Shown here piece after piece: positions 7,136 to 14,722 of a stretch of DNA of 18,751 bases (its first letter is position 1; each line of letters begins with the position of its first letter). Both the position numbers and the translations under genes were made by a program. The notes beneath the pieces were generated by a model. It was given only the letters and a program-made list of their open reading frames with translations, did no database searches and was not told the origin of the DNA. Source of the stretch: an uncultured Eggerthellaceae bacterium (GTDB lineage Bacteria > Actinomycetota > Coriobacteriia > Coriobacteriales > Eggerthellaceae); contig CAJUSL010000008.1 in NCBI GenBank assembly GCA_910589135.1, positions 2,664 to 21,414 on the forward strand, given 5' to 3'.

Positions 7136-7171
7136 GCCCACCCCGAAGCGGGACAGCGTCTGCGCGTGGGC
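7136..7171 (-). terminator. Possible terminator after the 7184-7675 gene
   Basis: GCCCAC (7136-7141) and GTGGGC (7166-7171) form a stem that encloses a smaller CCCG/CGGG stem. On the minus strand an AGCTTTTCG follows. It lies just beyond the stop of the small acidic protein gene. The T-tract is short and offset. Confidence 0.3.
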
Positions 7172-7183
7172 CATCTTCTGGGC

Positions 7184-7675
7184 CTACAGCTTGCTGGGGT
7201 CGGCCGGCGGCTTCACGGCAACCAGCGTGCCGTTCGGCAGGTCGGCGACCATGCCGCGGTCCTGCCCCTTCAGCAGCTCTTCCGACACGACGGCGGCCAC
7301 GGCCTTGTAGCGCGGATGGTCGGGGCCGATCAGCTGGATCTCGCCGTCGCCCACCTGGATGCTGACGGCCGCGACGAACATCTGCCCGTTCAGCGGGAAC
7401 GCGTTCTGGCCGCTGGACATGCCGATGCCGAGCATCTGCGTGATCGTCTCGCGGTTCACGATGTAGTCGGGGTAGTCGTCCGCGTCCATGAGCGAGTTGG
7501 TGGCGGCGTCGGCCAGGCACACCTGCCATGCGTAGAACTCGGCGCCGTCCGGCGTCGGCGCTGGCGCAGCCTCCCGCGGCGCCTCGGCGGAAAGCGCGTC
7601 GTCACCAAGCAAATCGTTCACGTTGTCGAGCCCTTCGAACTCGCCGGAAAAGTCGAACTCGTTGTCTTCGGCCAT
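7184..7675 (-). CDS. Small acidic protein of unknown function
   Basis: I do not recognise this 163-residue protein. The first 45 residues are strongly acidic with an Ala/Pro-rich stretch and look flexible. From about 46 a compact domain follows, with alternating hydrophobic segments (WQVCLADAATNSL, MFVAAVSIQVG, MVADLPNGTLVAVK). There is no signal peptide, no membrane helix and no cysteine cluster. A vague resemblance to SseB-type domains is not enough to name it. A strong ribosome binding site (AAGGAG, 5 bases before the ATG) and its own extended -10 promoter support that it is real. It lies between the flippase-like gene and tRNA-Pro. Confidence 0.7.
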   Translation of the reverse strand: MAEDNEFDFSGEFEGLDNVNDLLGDDALSAEAPREAAPAPTPDGAEFYAWQVCLADAATNSLMDADDYPDYIVNRETITQMLGIGMSSGQNAFPLNGQMFVAAVSIQVGDGEIQLIGPDHPRYKAVAAVVSEELLKGQDRGMVADLPNGTLVAVKPPADPSKL

Positions 7676-7702
7676 GCTGTCTCCTTGCCCGTTTTCCCCG
7701 AT

Positions 7703-7730
7703 TGTATACCACGCCGGGCGATACCCGGCG
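7703..7730 (-). promoter_or_regulatory. Extended -10 promoter with adjoining inverted repeat
   Basis: On the minus strand TGG-TATACA (7711-7703) is an extended -10 element, about 25-30 bases before the ATG at 7675. Directly upstream is a perfect inverted repeat, CGCCGGG (7712-7718) and CCCGGCG (7724-7730), covering the -35 area. It could be an operator, or the remnant of a terminator for the gene at 7766, although no T-run follows. Confidence 0.45.
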
Positions 7731-7765
7731 ATGTGGAGGAATCTCCTTGAATGCGACGCGGCCCG

Positions 7766-9268
7766 CTAGTCGGCCGGCAGCTCCGCGGTGACCTCCTCGA
7801 TCACCTTCTGGCCGATGGCGCGGCCCGCTTCGGCTCGCAGCTCCCATTCGGAGCGGTCGCCTCCGTCGGCCGGCGCGGCTTCTTCGTGCGCCCTCCCCTT
7901 GAACAAGGGCCGGTCGAACGCCTCGCGCTTCCAGAACAGCCAGCAGACGATCAGCAACGACGCCACGCCCACCTGCCAGGTGCCCTGGAACACGAACTCG
8001 CTGCCGCCGATCAGCACCAGCGCCGACACCGTGAGGGCCCATGCGGTGCGCAAGCGCATCACCAGCCCTGCGGCGCACCCCATCAGCAGCACGGAGGCCG
8101 CCATCAGCGGCGCACCCGCGACGAGCGTGCCCATGTCCACCCAGGACGTCAGCATCGTGTACGGCACGAGCGCGTCGGACACGAACACCAGCCCGATGTT
8201 GACGAGCCCCACCAAAAACACGAGCGTGCCCGATATCCAGGCCACGTCCTTGCTCTTCTGCAGCTGCGTGGCCGACTTCTTCGACTTGAAGAAGCCCGAC
8301 TGCGACAGCATGACCGCCCCGATGCAGAACGGCATCCAGAACATGATGCCGCGGTACACCAGCGCTATGGCCGCCGCCGTGGCGACCGAGCAGCCGTAGG
8401 CCGTCAGGATCGCTGCGATCATGGCCTCTACCACGCCCACGCCCTGCGGCGTGGGGCTCAGAATGACCGAGATGGCGCCCACCGCGAACGCCGCCACCAG
8501 CGCCTCGGTGTTCTCGAACCCGAACGCGTAGCCGATGGCCACGAGGCACGCCATGTTGAGGATCGCCGAGAACGACGCGTACGCAACCGTGATTGCAGTG
8601 CCCTTGGGGTTGGCGGCCAGAAGGTTCGACGTCGCGATGAACGAATGCGCCGTCGTGCGCCCCCAGCCTGCCTTCATGGACTTGCGCAGCACGCCCAGCG
8701 CGCGGTTCAGCAGCTTCTCCAGCAGCAGGAACACCCGGTACAGCACGCGGGGGCGCAGATGCCCCACGAAGAACAGGCTGGACAGCACCGCAAGGACCGC
8801 CGCCAGCAGCAACCCTCCCACCAAAAACACCGTGTTCATGTGGCCCGAGAGCCACATGGTCAGAAAGCCGATGACCGATATCACGAACACCGCGGCGAAG
8901 TAGCCGATCTGCGAGAGGATGGCACCCCCGGTAGACTGTCCGGCGTCGCAGCCTTCGCGATGCGCGTCGTCGATGATGAACGCCACGCCCGTCGCGCCGC
9001 TGAACAGGCAGAACGTGTTGATGAACACCAGCGAGAAGATGAGCACCACGTTGTGCCAGAAGCCGGTGCCGTGGCCCACCGCCTGGAACGCCGCGTCGTA
9101 GGAGGCCGCCTGCACGAAATGGCGCCCCAGCATCAGCACGATGGCGACGACGATGGGCACGAGCGCACCCGTCATCATGGTGTTGAAGAAGTCGGCGAGG
9201 TAGTCGGCATTCGCGATGAGGAAGCACACGGCGACTATGCCGAGAATGAGCAGAAGCGCCTTCTTCAA
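7766..9268 (-). CDS. Flippase-like integral membrane protein (LPG synthase TM / UPF0104 family)
   Basis: This 500-residue protein has many hydrophobic helices. It belongs to the family of membrane domains found in MprF and in stand-alone UPF0104 proteins, which are thought to flip or handle lipids or isoprenoid-linked glycans. The family signature is visible as SPTPQGVGVVEAMI (271-284), with a glycine and proline rich loop ending in E281. SGATGVAFIIDDA (90-102) matches the earlier conserved loop. A charged cytoplasmic tail (about 455-500) ends the protein. There is no MprF synthase domain. I chose TTG at 9268 because GAAGGG lies 6 bases upstream and a TATAAT box sits at 9307-9302. The frame extends upstream to 9433, but that extension crosses the promoter and the inverted-repeat element. 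The substrate is unknown. Confidence 0.8.
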   Translation of the reverse strand: MKKALLLILGIVAVCFLIANADYLADFFNTMMTGALVPIVVAIVLMLGRHFVQAASYDAAFQAVGHGTGFWHNVVLIFSLVFINTFCLFSGATGVAFIIDDAHREGCDAGQSTGGAILSQIGYFAAVFVISVIGFLTMWLSGHMNTVFLVGGLLLAAVLAVLSSLFFVGHLRPRVLYRVFLLLEKLLNRALGVLRKSMKAGWGRTTAHSFIATSNLLAANPKGTAITVAYASFSAILNMACLVAIGYAFGFENTEALVAAFAVGAISVILSPTPQGVGVVEAMIAAILTAYGCSVATAAAIALVYRGIMFWMPFCIGAVMLSQSGFFKSKKSATQLQKSKDVAWISGTLVFLVGLVNIGLVFVSDALVPYTMLTSWVDMGTLVAGAPLMAASVLLMGCAAGLVMRLRTAWALTVSALVLIGGSEFVFQGTWQVGVASLLIVCWLFWKREAFDRPLFKGRAHEEAAPADGGDRSEWELRAEAGRAIGQKVIEEVTAELPAD

Positions 9269-9301
9269 GCCGTGCCCTTCGTTGCGATTGCAGGTGCAAC
9301 T

Positions 9302-9307
9302 ATTATA
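9302..9307 (-). promoter_or_regulatory. -10 box of the flippase-like gene
   Basis: A perfect TATAAT on the minus strand places the transcript start near 9295, about 27 bases before the TTG start. Upstream, where a -35 box would lie, is a perfect 7-bp inverted repeat, TCCCGAC (9321-9327) with GTCGGGA (9332-9338). The arm sequence GCGTCGGGAGG recurs directly at 9354-9364. No consensus -35 is visible. Confidence 0.5.
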
Positions 9308-9407
9308 GCGCTGCGGCGATTCCCGACCTGCGTCGGGAGGGCGCTTGATTTCCGCGTCGGGAGGCGTTCGCTTTCGAGACGCCGCAAGAGCGGCAGCGGG
9401 GACGAAG

Positions 9408-9617
9408 CCAAAAATCCGGCCTCTGGTGGACAAAAATTGCGGAAGTCGGTGGTTTGTGGGCGTTTTCGACCTGCTTTCGCATGGCCTCCATACCCCGCAA
9501 CGCCTCTACCTGGGGTTTCTCGAAGCCGCATCTTCGACGACAACGGTTTCTCGCCCTCGAACGCTCGCAAAACCACCGACTTCCGCAATTTTTGTCCACA
9601 GCGGCCCGGATTTTTGG
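9408..9617. repeat. 210-bp inverted-repeat element
   Basis: The left arm (9408-9456) and right arm (9569-9617) are inverted copies of each other. They share a perfect 29-bp block (9427-9455 against 9570-9598) and a perfect outer 12-bp block starting CCAAAAATCCGG, separated by 7 poorly matching bases. The 110-bp centre has no gene. A third arm copy lies at 1-42. This fits a small non-autonomous palindromic element, such as a MITE or a REP-type unit. It fills most of the gap between the MFS gene stop and the flippase-like gene promoter and may also act as a transcript-end hairpin. Confidence 0.75.
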
Positions 9618-9676
9618 CATCGCGCCCATGACGACGCCCTCCGCCTTCCGCCATCTCCTCCGCTGTCACCCATCCT

Positions 9677-11047
9677 CTATTTGCTGCGCACGAAGAGGAC
9701 GGCACATGCCAGCACCGCGAGCGAGAACGCCGCCGAAAGGCCAAACGCCAGATGGAAGCCCAGCACCGCGTCGGCGCCGACGGTCGACGTGGCCCCGAAG
9801 ATGGCGAGCAGGAACATCATGAGCGCCGTTCCCAGCGAGGCGGAGGCCTGGCGCGTGGTGGTGAAGAACGCGCTGGCGTCCACCATGTAGCGATGGTCGA
9901 GCCCGGAAAGCCCCCACGAGTTCAGCGGCCCAATCAGCGAGCTGACGCCAATGCCGCGAACGACCTGCCACACGGTGACCAGCCACAGCGGCGTGCCGTC
10001 GTCGATGAACGCCATCGCCGCCGCGCCCACGAACAGGCATGCAGCCGCGCCCACGATGACGGGCCGCGCGCCCACCTTGTCGCATAGGATGCCGGCGAGC
10101 GGATTGAACACCACGGCGAGCACGGTGACCGGCAAAAACACCATGCCGGCGTCCACGGGCGTGAGCTGCAATGGCCCCATGACGAACAGCGGCAGGGTCA
10201 GCGTGATGCCCATGAACGAGGCGAACAGGCAGTTCTGCGCGACGAAGCTCACGACATACACGCGTGAGCGGAAGATGTCCATGGAGATCAGCGGGAACTC
10301 GATGCGCCTCTGCCGCACGACGAACCACACGAGGCAGGCCGCGCCCACGAGCAGCGGCAGCCACACGGCCGGCTCGGCCAGCGCCATGTTGGCCGCGTTC
10401 GAGAAGCCGAGCAGCAGGCCGCCGAAACCCAGGGTGGAAAGCATGAACGAGGCGAAGTCGAGGTGCGCGTCGGACGCCTTGTGCTCGTTGCGCCTGACGA
10501 GCAGCAGGGTAGCCGCGCCCAGCACGACGACGCCGGCGAGAAACATCCAGAAGAAGCTGCGCCAACCCAGCGTGTCGACGAGCACGCCGCCGATCAGCGG
10601 CCCGATGTTGGGCGCGAAGCCCATGGCGATGCCGGCGATGCCCATGGCGGTGGCGTTCTGCCCCGGCGGGAAGCGCGTCATGGCGATGGTCTGCAAAATA
10701 GGCAGCGTGACGCCCGTGCCGATGGCCTGGAGCACGCGGCCCATGCACAACGCCACGAAGTTCGGCGCCAAGGCGGCCACCAGCGCGCCCGCCACGGAGA
10801 ACGCGAGCGAGATGAGCACGAGCGCGCGCAGCGAGAACTTCCGCGACAGGTGCGCGACGAGCGGCACCGTGATGCCGATGGACAGCATGTAGATGGTGGT
10901 CAGCCACTGCCCCATGCTCTGGTCGGTGCCGAAGGACGCCTGGATGCCGCCCAGCATGGAGTTGGTGACGGTCTGGGACAGGCTTCCGAATGCGCAGGCC
11001 AGGGTGACGATGGCGAACATCGTGCATGTGCGGCGGCGGTCTTCCAT
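9677..11047 (-). CDS. MFS multidrug efflux transporter, DHA2 (EmrB/QacA) family
   Basis: A proton-driven drug/H+ antiporter of the major facilitator superfamily with 456 residues and 12-14 predicted helices. HLSRKFSLR (66-74) is the cytoplasmic motif A loop. GFAPNIGPLIGG (143-154) is motif C, the antiporter signature, followed by the typical GWRSFFWM. I chose ATG at 11047 because MEDRRR gives a basic cytoplasmic N-terminus. A TATACT lies 7-12 bases before it, which would put the transcript start at or near the ATG and make the mRNA leaderless. The frame remains open to 11200, but that part is made of the 51-bp repeats. No regulator gene is adjacent. The substrate is unknown. Confidence 0.88.
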   Translation of the reverse strand: MEDRRRTCTMFAIVTLACAFGSLSQTVTNSMLGGIQASFGTDQSMGQWLTTIYMLSIGITVPLVAHLSRKFSLRALVLISLAFSVAGALVAALAPNFVALCMGRVLQAIGTGVTLPILQTIAMTRFPPGQNATAMGIAGIAMGFAPNIGPLIGGVLVDTLGWRSFFWMFLAGVVVLGAATLLLVRRNEHKASDAHLDFASFMLSTLGFGGLLLGFSNAANMALAEPAVWLPLLVGAACLVWFVVRQRRIEFPLISMDIFRSRVYVVSFVAQNCLFASFMGITLTLPLFVMGPLQLTPVDAGMVFLPVTVLAVVFNPLAGILCDKVGARPVIVGAAACLFVGAAAMAFIDDGTPLWLVTVWQVVRGIGVSSLIGPLNSWGLSGLDHRYMVDASAFFTTTRQASASLGTALMMFLLAIFGATSTVGADAVLGFHLAFGLSAAFSLAVLACAVLFVRSK

Positions 11048-11054
11048 GCATGCC

Positions 11055-11060
11055 AGTATA
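11055..11060 (-). promoter_or_regulatory. -10 box of the MFS gene
   Basis: TATACT on the minus strand ends 7 bases before the ATG at 11047, so transcription should begin about at the start codon, and no ribosome binding site is visible. A good -35 hexamer at standard spacing is missing. The operator-like palindromes begin about 50 bases upstream. Confidence 0.4.
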
Positions 11061-11086
11061 GCCGCAACGGGGCGGCAACGCGGCGA

Positions 11087-11188
11087 CTCCATGCACCCAT
11101 CCGCGATGCGTGCAATTTGGAACGTTCTGATTGCACGCTCCATGCAGCCACGCGCGGCGCGTGCAATTCGAAACGGCCTCGCTGCACG
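11087..11188. repeat. Two tandem 51-bp repeats with operator-like palindromes
   Basis: Unit A (11087-11137) and unit B (11138-11188) are adjacent and have the same length, both starting CTCCATGCA and ending TGCACG. Unit A holds a palindrome with perfect 9-bp arms GCGTGCAAT (11108-11116) and ATTGCACGC (11130-11138) around a GAACGTTC core. Unit B keeps 7-bp arms, GCGTGCA (11159-11165) and TGCACGC (11183-11189). The palindrome centres are 51 bases apart, about five helical turns, and both lie just upstream of the MFS promoter. A third TCCATGCA occurs at 11043-11050 over the start codon. Confidence 0.7.
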
Positions 11189-11215
11189 CTGGAAGGACAA
11201 AATGTCACGGGTGCC

Positions 11216-11316
11216 GAAATTGCGAATTTTTGTACAAACCGGTGGTTTTGAAATTGCGACTTTTTGTACAAACCAGGGGTTTCAAAATTGAGAATTTTTG
11301 GCAAAACCGGTGGTTT
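11216..11316. repeat. Three tandem 33-34-bp palindromic repeats
   Basis: The units are 11216-11248, 11249-11282 and 11283-11316. Each combines an AAATT-GCG-AATTT type dyad, then in units 1 and 2 a TGTACA, then an AAACC-GGT-GGTTT type dyad. Differences between units fall mainly in the spacers and loops. The last unit reaches the expected -35 position for the downstream ATPase gene. The motifs CGGTGGTTT, AAATTGCG and AATTTTTGT also occur, differently arranged, in the inverted-repeat element at 9408-9617, so the two may be related. Confidence 0.75.
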
Positions 11317-11333
11317 AAGCACGGCAATGCAGC

Positions 11334-11339
11334 TACAAT
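11334..11339 (+). promoter_or_regulatory. Candidate -10 box of the ATPase gene
   Basis: TACAAT lies 34 bases before the ATG at 11373. Its -35 region would overlap the end of the third tandem repeat (TGGTTT at 11311-11316, a poor match to consensus). Confidence 0.35.
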
Positions 11340-11372
11340 CTCCAGCAAGGAACGCATTTCGAAGGAGCCTTC

Positions 11373-12734
11373 ATGCTGAAAAGGAAAGCCTACACAAAGC
11401 TCCTGGAGTGGAAATCCCGCCAGCCCTCGGAAAGGAAGGCCCTTCTCGTCACCGGAGCGCGCCAAATCGGGAAAAGCTACCTCGTGAGGCATCTCGGCAT
11501 GACGGAATACGACTCCTTCGTCGAGCTGAACCTGCTGGAAAACGAACGCGCCCGGAAGGCGCTTTCCCAGGCCGCCGACGCGCAGGACTTCGTCAATCGC
11601 CTCGTCATGCTTTCGGACAGCGAGTTCTTGGAGCGCAAGACCCTCGTCTTCATCGACGAAATCCAGGAGCTCCCCGACGTCATGACCTACGCGAAGTTCC
11701 TTGTGGAAGACGGACGGTACGACTATGCCTTCTCCGGCTCGATGCTTGGCACCGAGTTCAAGGGAGTGCGCTCCTTTCCCGTCGGCTTCGTGAGCGAAAT
11801 AGAGATGCGCCCGCTCGATTTCGAGGAATTCTGCTGGGCGATCGGCGTTTCCGAAGAGGCCATCAATGCCGTCCGCTGCGGTTTTGCAGACCGCGCGCCC
11901 CTGACCGACTACCTCCACGAGATCATGCTGGGCAACTTCCGCTCCTACGCAATCGTGGGTGGCATGCCCGAAGTGGTCCAGCGTTTCGTCGGCGAAGAGA
12001 AAACCCTCGCGCAGATTAGACCGCTCCAAGAAGAGCTGAACCGGCAGTATTCCTACGACATCTCCAAGTATGCAGACCGCCGCGCCCTTCAGGTTCGGGC
12101 CATATTCGACGAGATGCCCGTCCAGCTGGAGGACGAAAAGGCGAAGTTCATCGTCTCCTCCCTCGGGAACCACGCCCGCTACGACCGCTACGAGCAGGAC
12201 TTCCTCTGGCTCGTGCATGCCGGAGTCGCGCTGAAGACGAACCGTGTCACGGAACCGAAGCCGCCCCTCCGCAGAACCCAGAGACCGTCCAGCTTCAAGC
12301 TGTACCAGTCCGACACCGGGATGCTTCTTGCCCGCTTCCCCTCGCGCGTTGCCAGCGAAATCTATCTGGACGCGCGAACGTCGAACGTCGGAAGCATATT
12401 CGAAAACGTGGTTGCGCAGGAAATCGTGGCCGCAGGCTTCGAGCCTTACTACTACCAGACCAAAAAGGTCGGCGAGGTCGACTTCCTTATAGAGGGAAAC
12501 GACGGGGTCGTCGCGATAGAGGTGAAATCGGGGTCAGACTATCTCGCCCACGCCTCGCTCACGAAAGTCATGGACGCCAAAGGCTACGACATTGGCCGAG
12601 GAATCGTGCTGTGCCGGTCCAATTTCGAGGAAAGGAACGGGGTGCTGTACGCGCCTTGGTACGCCACGCTCTGCCTGCCAAGCCTTGCGGAAGGCTCCGC
12701 GCCGGACTTCGTCGTGGAGACGCACGGCGCATAG
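11373..12734 (+). CDS. AAA-family ATPase with DUF4143 C-terminal domain
   Basis: This 453-residue protein has the AAA_14/DUF4143 architecture. Walker A is GARQIGKS (28-35), Walker B LVFIDE (91-96), and SGSMLG (121-126) is the sensor-like strand. The C-terminal DUF4143 part ends in a PD-(D/E)XK-like nuclease fold: D370 in GEVDFLI, then E383 and K385 in AIEVKSG. The family is widespread and often present in several copies per genome, but its biological role is not established. The ribosome binding site GAAGGAG lies 8 bases before the ATG. The upstream region is packed with repeats, and the gene converges on the OPT transporter gene with only 11 bases between the stops. It has AT-richer upstream DNA than its neighbours, consistent with acquisition as a single gene. 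Confidence 0.88.
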   Translation: MLKRKAYTKLLEWKSRQPSERKALLVTGARQIGKSYLVRHLGMTEYDSFVELNLLENERARKALSQAADAQDFVNRLVMLSDSEFLERKTLVFIDEIQELPDVMTYAKFLVEDGRYDYAFSGSMLGTEFKGVRSFPVGFVSEIEMRPLDFEEFCWAIGVSEEAINAVRCGFADRAPLTDYLHEIMLGNFRSYAIVGGMPEVVQRFVGEEKTLAQIRPLQEELNRQYSYDISKYADRRALQVRAIFDEMPVQLEDEKAKFIVSSLGNHARYDRYEQDFLWLVHAGVALKTNRVTEPKPPLRRTQRPSSFKLYQSDTGMLLARFPSRVASEIYLDARTSNVGSIFENVVAQEIVAAGFEPYYYQTKKVGEVDFLIEGNDGVVAIEVKSGSDYLAHASLTKVMDAKGYDIGRGIVLCRSNFEERNGVLYAPWYATLCLPSLAEGSAPDFVVETHGA

Positions 12735-12745
12735 AGCGGCAGACG

Positions 12746-14479
12746 CTAGGCCAAAAGAGCGCTTCCGGCGACAATCATGGCCAGCACGATGCCCATGACG
12801 GACTCGCCGCCCAGCAGGCCAGACGCCACCACGAGGCCCTTATCCTGCATCCGTCGCTCGGCGGCCTCGCGCTGCCCGGGGTCGAGGCCGGCGCGGCGGC
12901 GCTTCATCACCGCGTCGAAGGCCACCTTCGCCATGGCCCCCAGAAATGCCGTGAACGACATATAGAACGGCAGGTAGATGCCCAGGCCCAGCATCATGGA
13001 CGGAAAGCGCACAAGGTACAGCACGAAGCCGAGCGCCAAGCCTCCGAGGAACGCCGGCAGATTGGGAATGCCGGACACCATCGTGGCCACCACGCTCGCC
13101 TGCGCGGAGACGAACTCCTTGCCGACGCCGAACGCGTCGGGGCCGTACGCCTGCAGCAGCACGCACATCACGGCCACCGCCACCACCGAGCCGACCACGG
13201 CGCCGATCGCCTGGCCGACCCACTGCGCTGTGGGACTGGTCTTCAGCACGCTGCCGGCCTTGAAGTCGTTCATGACGTCGCCTGCAAGACCGCAGGCGAC
13301 GGCCACCAGCGCGGCGACGAAGAACAGCTTGACCTCGGCCATCTGCGCGATTCCCGCCACCGACAGCAGCACGATCAGCCCGAAGATCTCCATGGGGTCG
13401 ATGCCGGTCTGGCCCACGCTCTGGGCGCTCATCGCACAGGCGACGAACGCGGCGGCGACCACGGCGAGCGCCACGAGGAACGGCAGCTCGAGAAGCAGGC
13501 ATATCGCGACGGCGACGCATGCGAACACGAACGCGCCCATGCCGATCCCGCGCGCACGCCGACGCGCGGCGGCTTCGGCGCCGGCAGCTTCCTTCATACC
13601 GGGCACCGCCTGCGCCGTCAGGCAGAACGTCTTCGACTCGTCCATCTGCCTGCCGATGCGCGACGACAGGCCCTTCGCCGCCTTGGGAATGATGTCTCGC
13701 GCGATGACGGCGATTCCGCAGCCCATCATGCACCCCATGCCCAAGCACGAGACGACCTGCTGCCCGAACTCCACGCTCCAAAGCCCCGCGGCGCTTCCGC
13801 CGACGATGATGCCGAAGTTGCCCAGCACGGCGCCGGCGAACCACACGACCACGGCGCCCGTGCCCACCAGGAACCCGACCGCCAGCATCATGGGCGAGTT
13901 GTATATGCCGAACGCGACGCCCGGGATGCCCAGGTTGCAGAGCATGGAGGGAACCACCTTGAAGGCGTCGCGCAGCAAGGTGTAGACGGCCGCGAAGCCC
14001 ATGGATCCGAAAAGCAGCCGCCCGGTGTCGCCGCCGGCGTCGCCCGCCTTGAGCGTCTGCGCCGCCGCCTGGCCGATGGGATATTCCAGCTTGGCTTCGT
14101 CGATGAAGTGGCGCCTGAGCGCGACGGAGCCTAGAAGGCCCAGCGCCGAGCCGCCCAACGCGATCACGGCCAGCTGCACCCAGGAGATGTCGTCCGCAAG
14201 CCCCAGCATCCATGCGCCGGGAATGGTGAAGGCGAGACCGCCCGCGACCATGGCGCCCGACGACATCACGGTATGCGTGACGTTCGCCTCGTTCAGGCTC
14301 GACGTTCCCCGGCTCGCCCCCTTCAGCAGGAAGAGCGACAGTATCGCCGCGAAGATGATGGGCCACGGCAGCGCGCCCATCTTCAACGCGACGTACACCG
14401 AGGAAGCCGTTATGACCGCGCACCCCACGCACCCGATGACCACGCCCCGAAGCGTCAGCTGCCCTTTGATTGCGTCCAT
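12746..14479 (-). CDS. OPT-family oligopeptide transporter
   Basis: A 577-residue polytopic membrane protein of the oligopeptide transporter family, which moves peptides or metal chelates with protons. Family features include the N-terminal LTLRGVVIGCVGCAVITASS with YVALKMGALPWPI, the loop NEANVTHTVMSSGAMVAGG, and LGLGIYLPFYMSF near the end. About 14-16 hydrophobic segments are visible. ATG at 14479 gives MDAIKGQLTLRG; GTG at 14491 is an alternative, and the ribosome binding site (AGGTGG or GGGAG) does not decide clearly. It lies 243 bases downstream of rhaD on the same strand and may or may not share its transcript. A link to nickel or peptide supply for the Lar genes is speculation. Confidence 0.87.
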   Translation of the reverse strand: MDAIKGQLTLRGVVIGCVGCAVITASSVYVALKMGALPWPIIFAAILSLFLLKGASRGTSSLNEANVTHTVMSSGAMVAGGLAFTIPGAWMLGLADDISWVQLAVIALGGSALGLLGSVALRRHFIDEAKLEYPIGQAAAQTLKAGDAGGDTGRLLFGSMGFAAVYTLLRDAFKVVPSMLCNLGIPGVAFGIYNSPMMLAVGFLVGTGAVVVWFAGAVLGNFGIIVGGSAAGLWSVEFGQQVVSCLGMGCMMGCGIAVIARDIIPKAAKGLSSRIGRQMDESKTFCLTAQAVPGMKEAAGAEAAARRRARGIGMGAFVFACVAVAICLLLELPFLVALAVVAAAFVACAMSAQSVGQTGIDPMEIFGLIVLLSVAGIAQMAEVKLFFVAALVAVACGLAGDVMNDFKAGSVLKTSPTAQWVGQAIGAVVGSVVAVAVMCVLLQAYGPDAFGVGKEFVSAQASVVATMVSGIPNLPAFLGGLALGFVLYLVRFPSMMLGLGIYLPFYMSFTAFLGAMAKVAFDAVMKRRRAGLDPGQREAAERRMQDKGLVVASGLLGGESVMGIVLAMIVAGSALLA

Positions 14480-14538
14480 GTCTCCCGCCACCTGACCTAG
14501 ATTTCCGTCTGCGATATGCCCAGTCTAGTCAAACGGTG

Positions 14539-14571
14539 CGAAACGTCTGGCACGCCGCCGCGAGCGTTTCG
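14539..14571. repeat. Inverted repeat in the rhaD-OPT gap
   Basis: CGAAACG (14539-14545) and CGTTTCG (14565-14571) are perfect inverted copies with a 19-base loop. A perfect 12-bp palindrome, TCGGACGTCCGA, lies nearby at 14633-14644. These are the clearest dyads in the 243-base gap. They could be a transcript end for rhaD or operators for the OPT gene. No T-run follows. Confidence 0.35.
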
Positions 14572-14722
14572 GCAAGAGGCGCCTCGCCTCCGCGCAGGGC
14601 GCGCCGGAAGGACGAAGCGTTCGTCGCACGGGTCGGACGTCCGAGCGGCAAACCCCCGGAGCGAGGAGTTGCCCGAGGACGCCCGGGCTGCACGACGAAG
14701 CGGCATGGCCCTGCCGCCCCCG

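Noticed and set aside
9269..9433. N-terminal extension of the flippase-like protein
   Set aside because: The extension is polar and Pro/Arg-rich. It runs through the TATAAT promoter and the inverted-repeat element, and TTG 9268 has a good ribosome binding site.
11048..11200. N-terminal extension of the MFS protein made of 17-residue repeats
   Set aside because: It would start with TTG without a ribosome binding site and contains the promoter-like TATACT. The repeats read better as paired operator sites, although translation is not formally excluded.
11216..11316. CRISPR array
   Set aside because: There are no unique spacers. The units are directly adjacent and similar over their whole length, and no cas gene is present.
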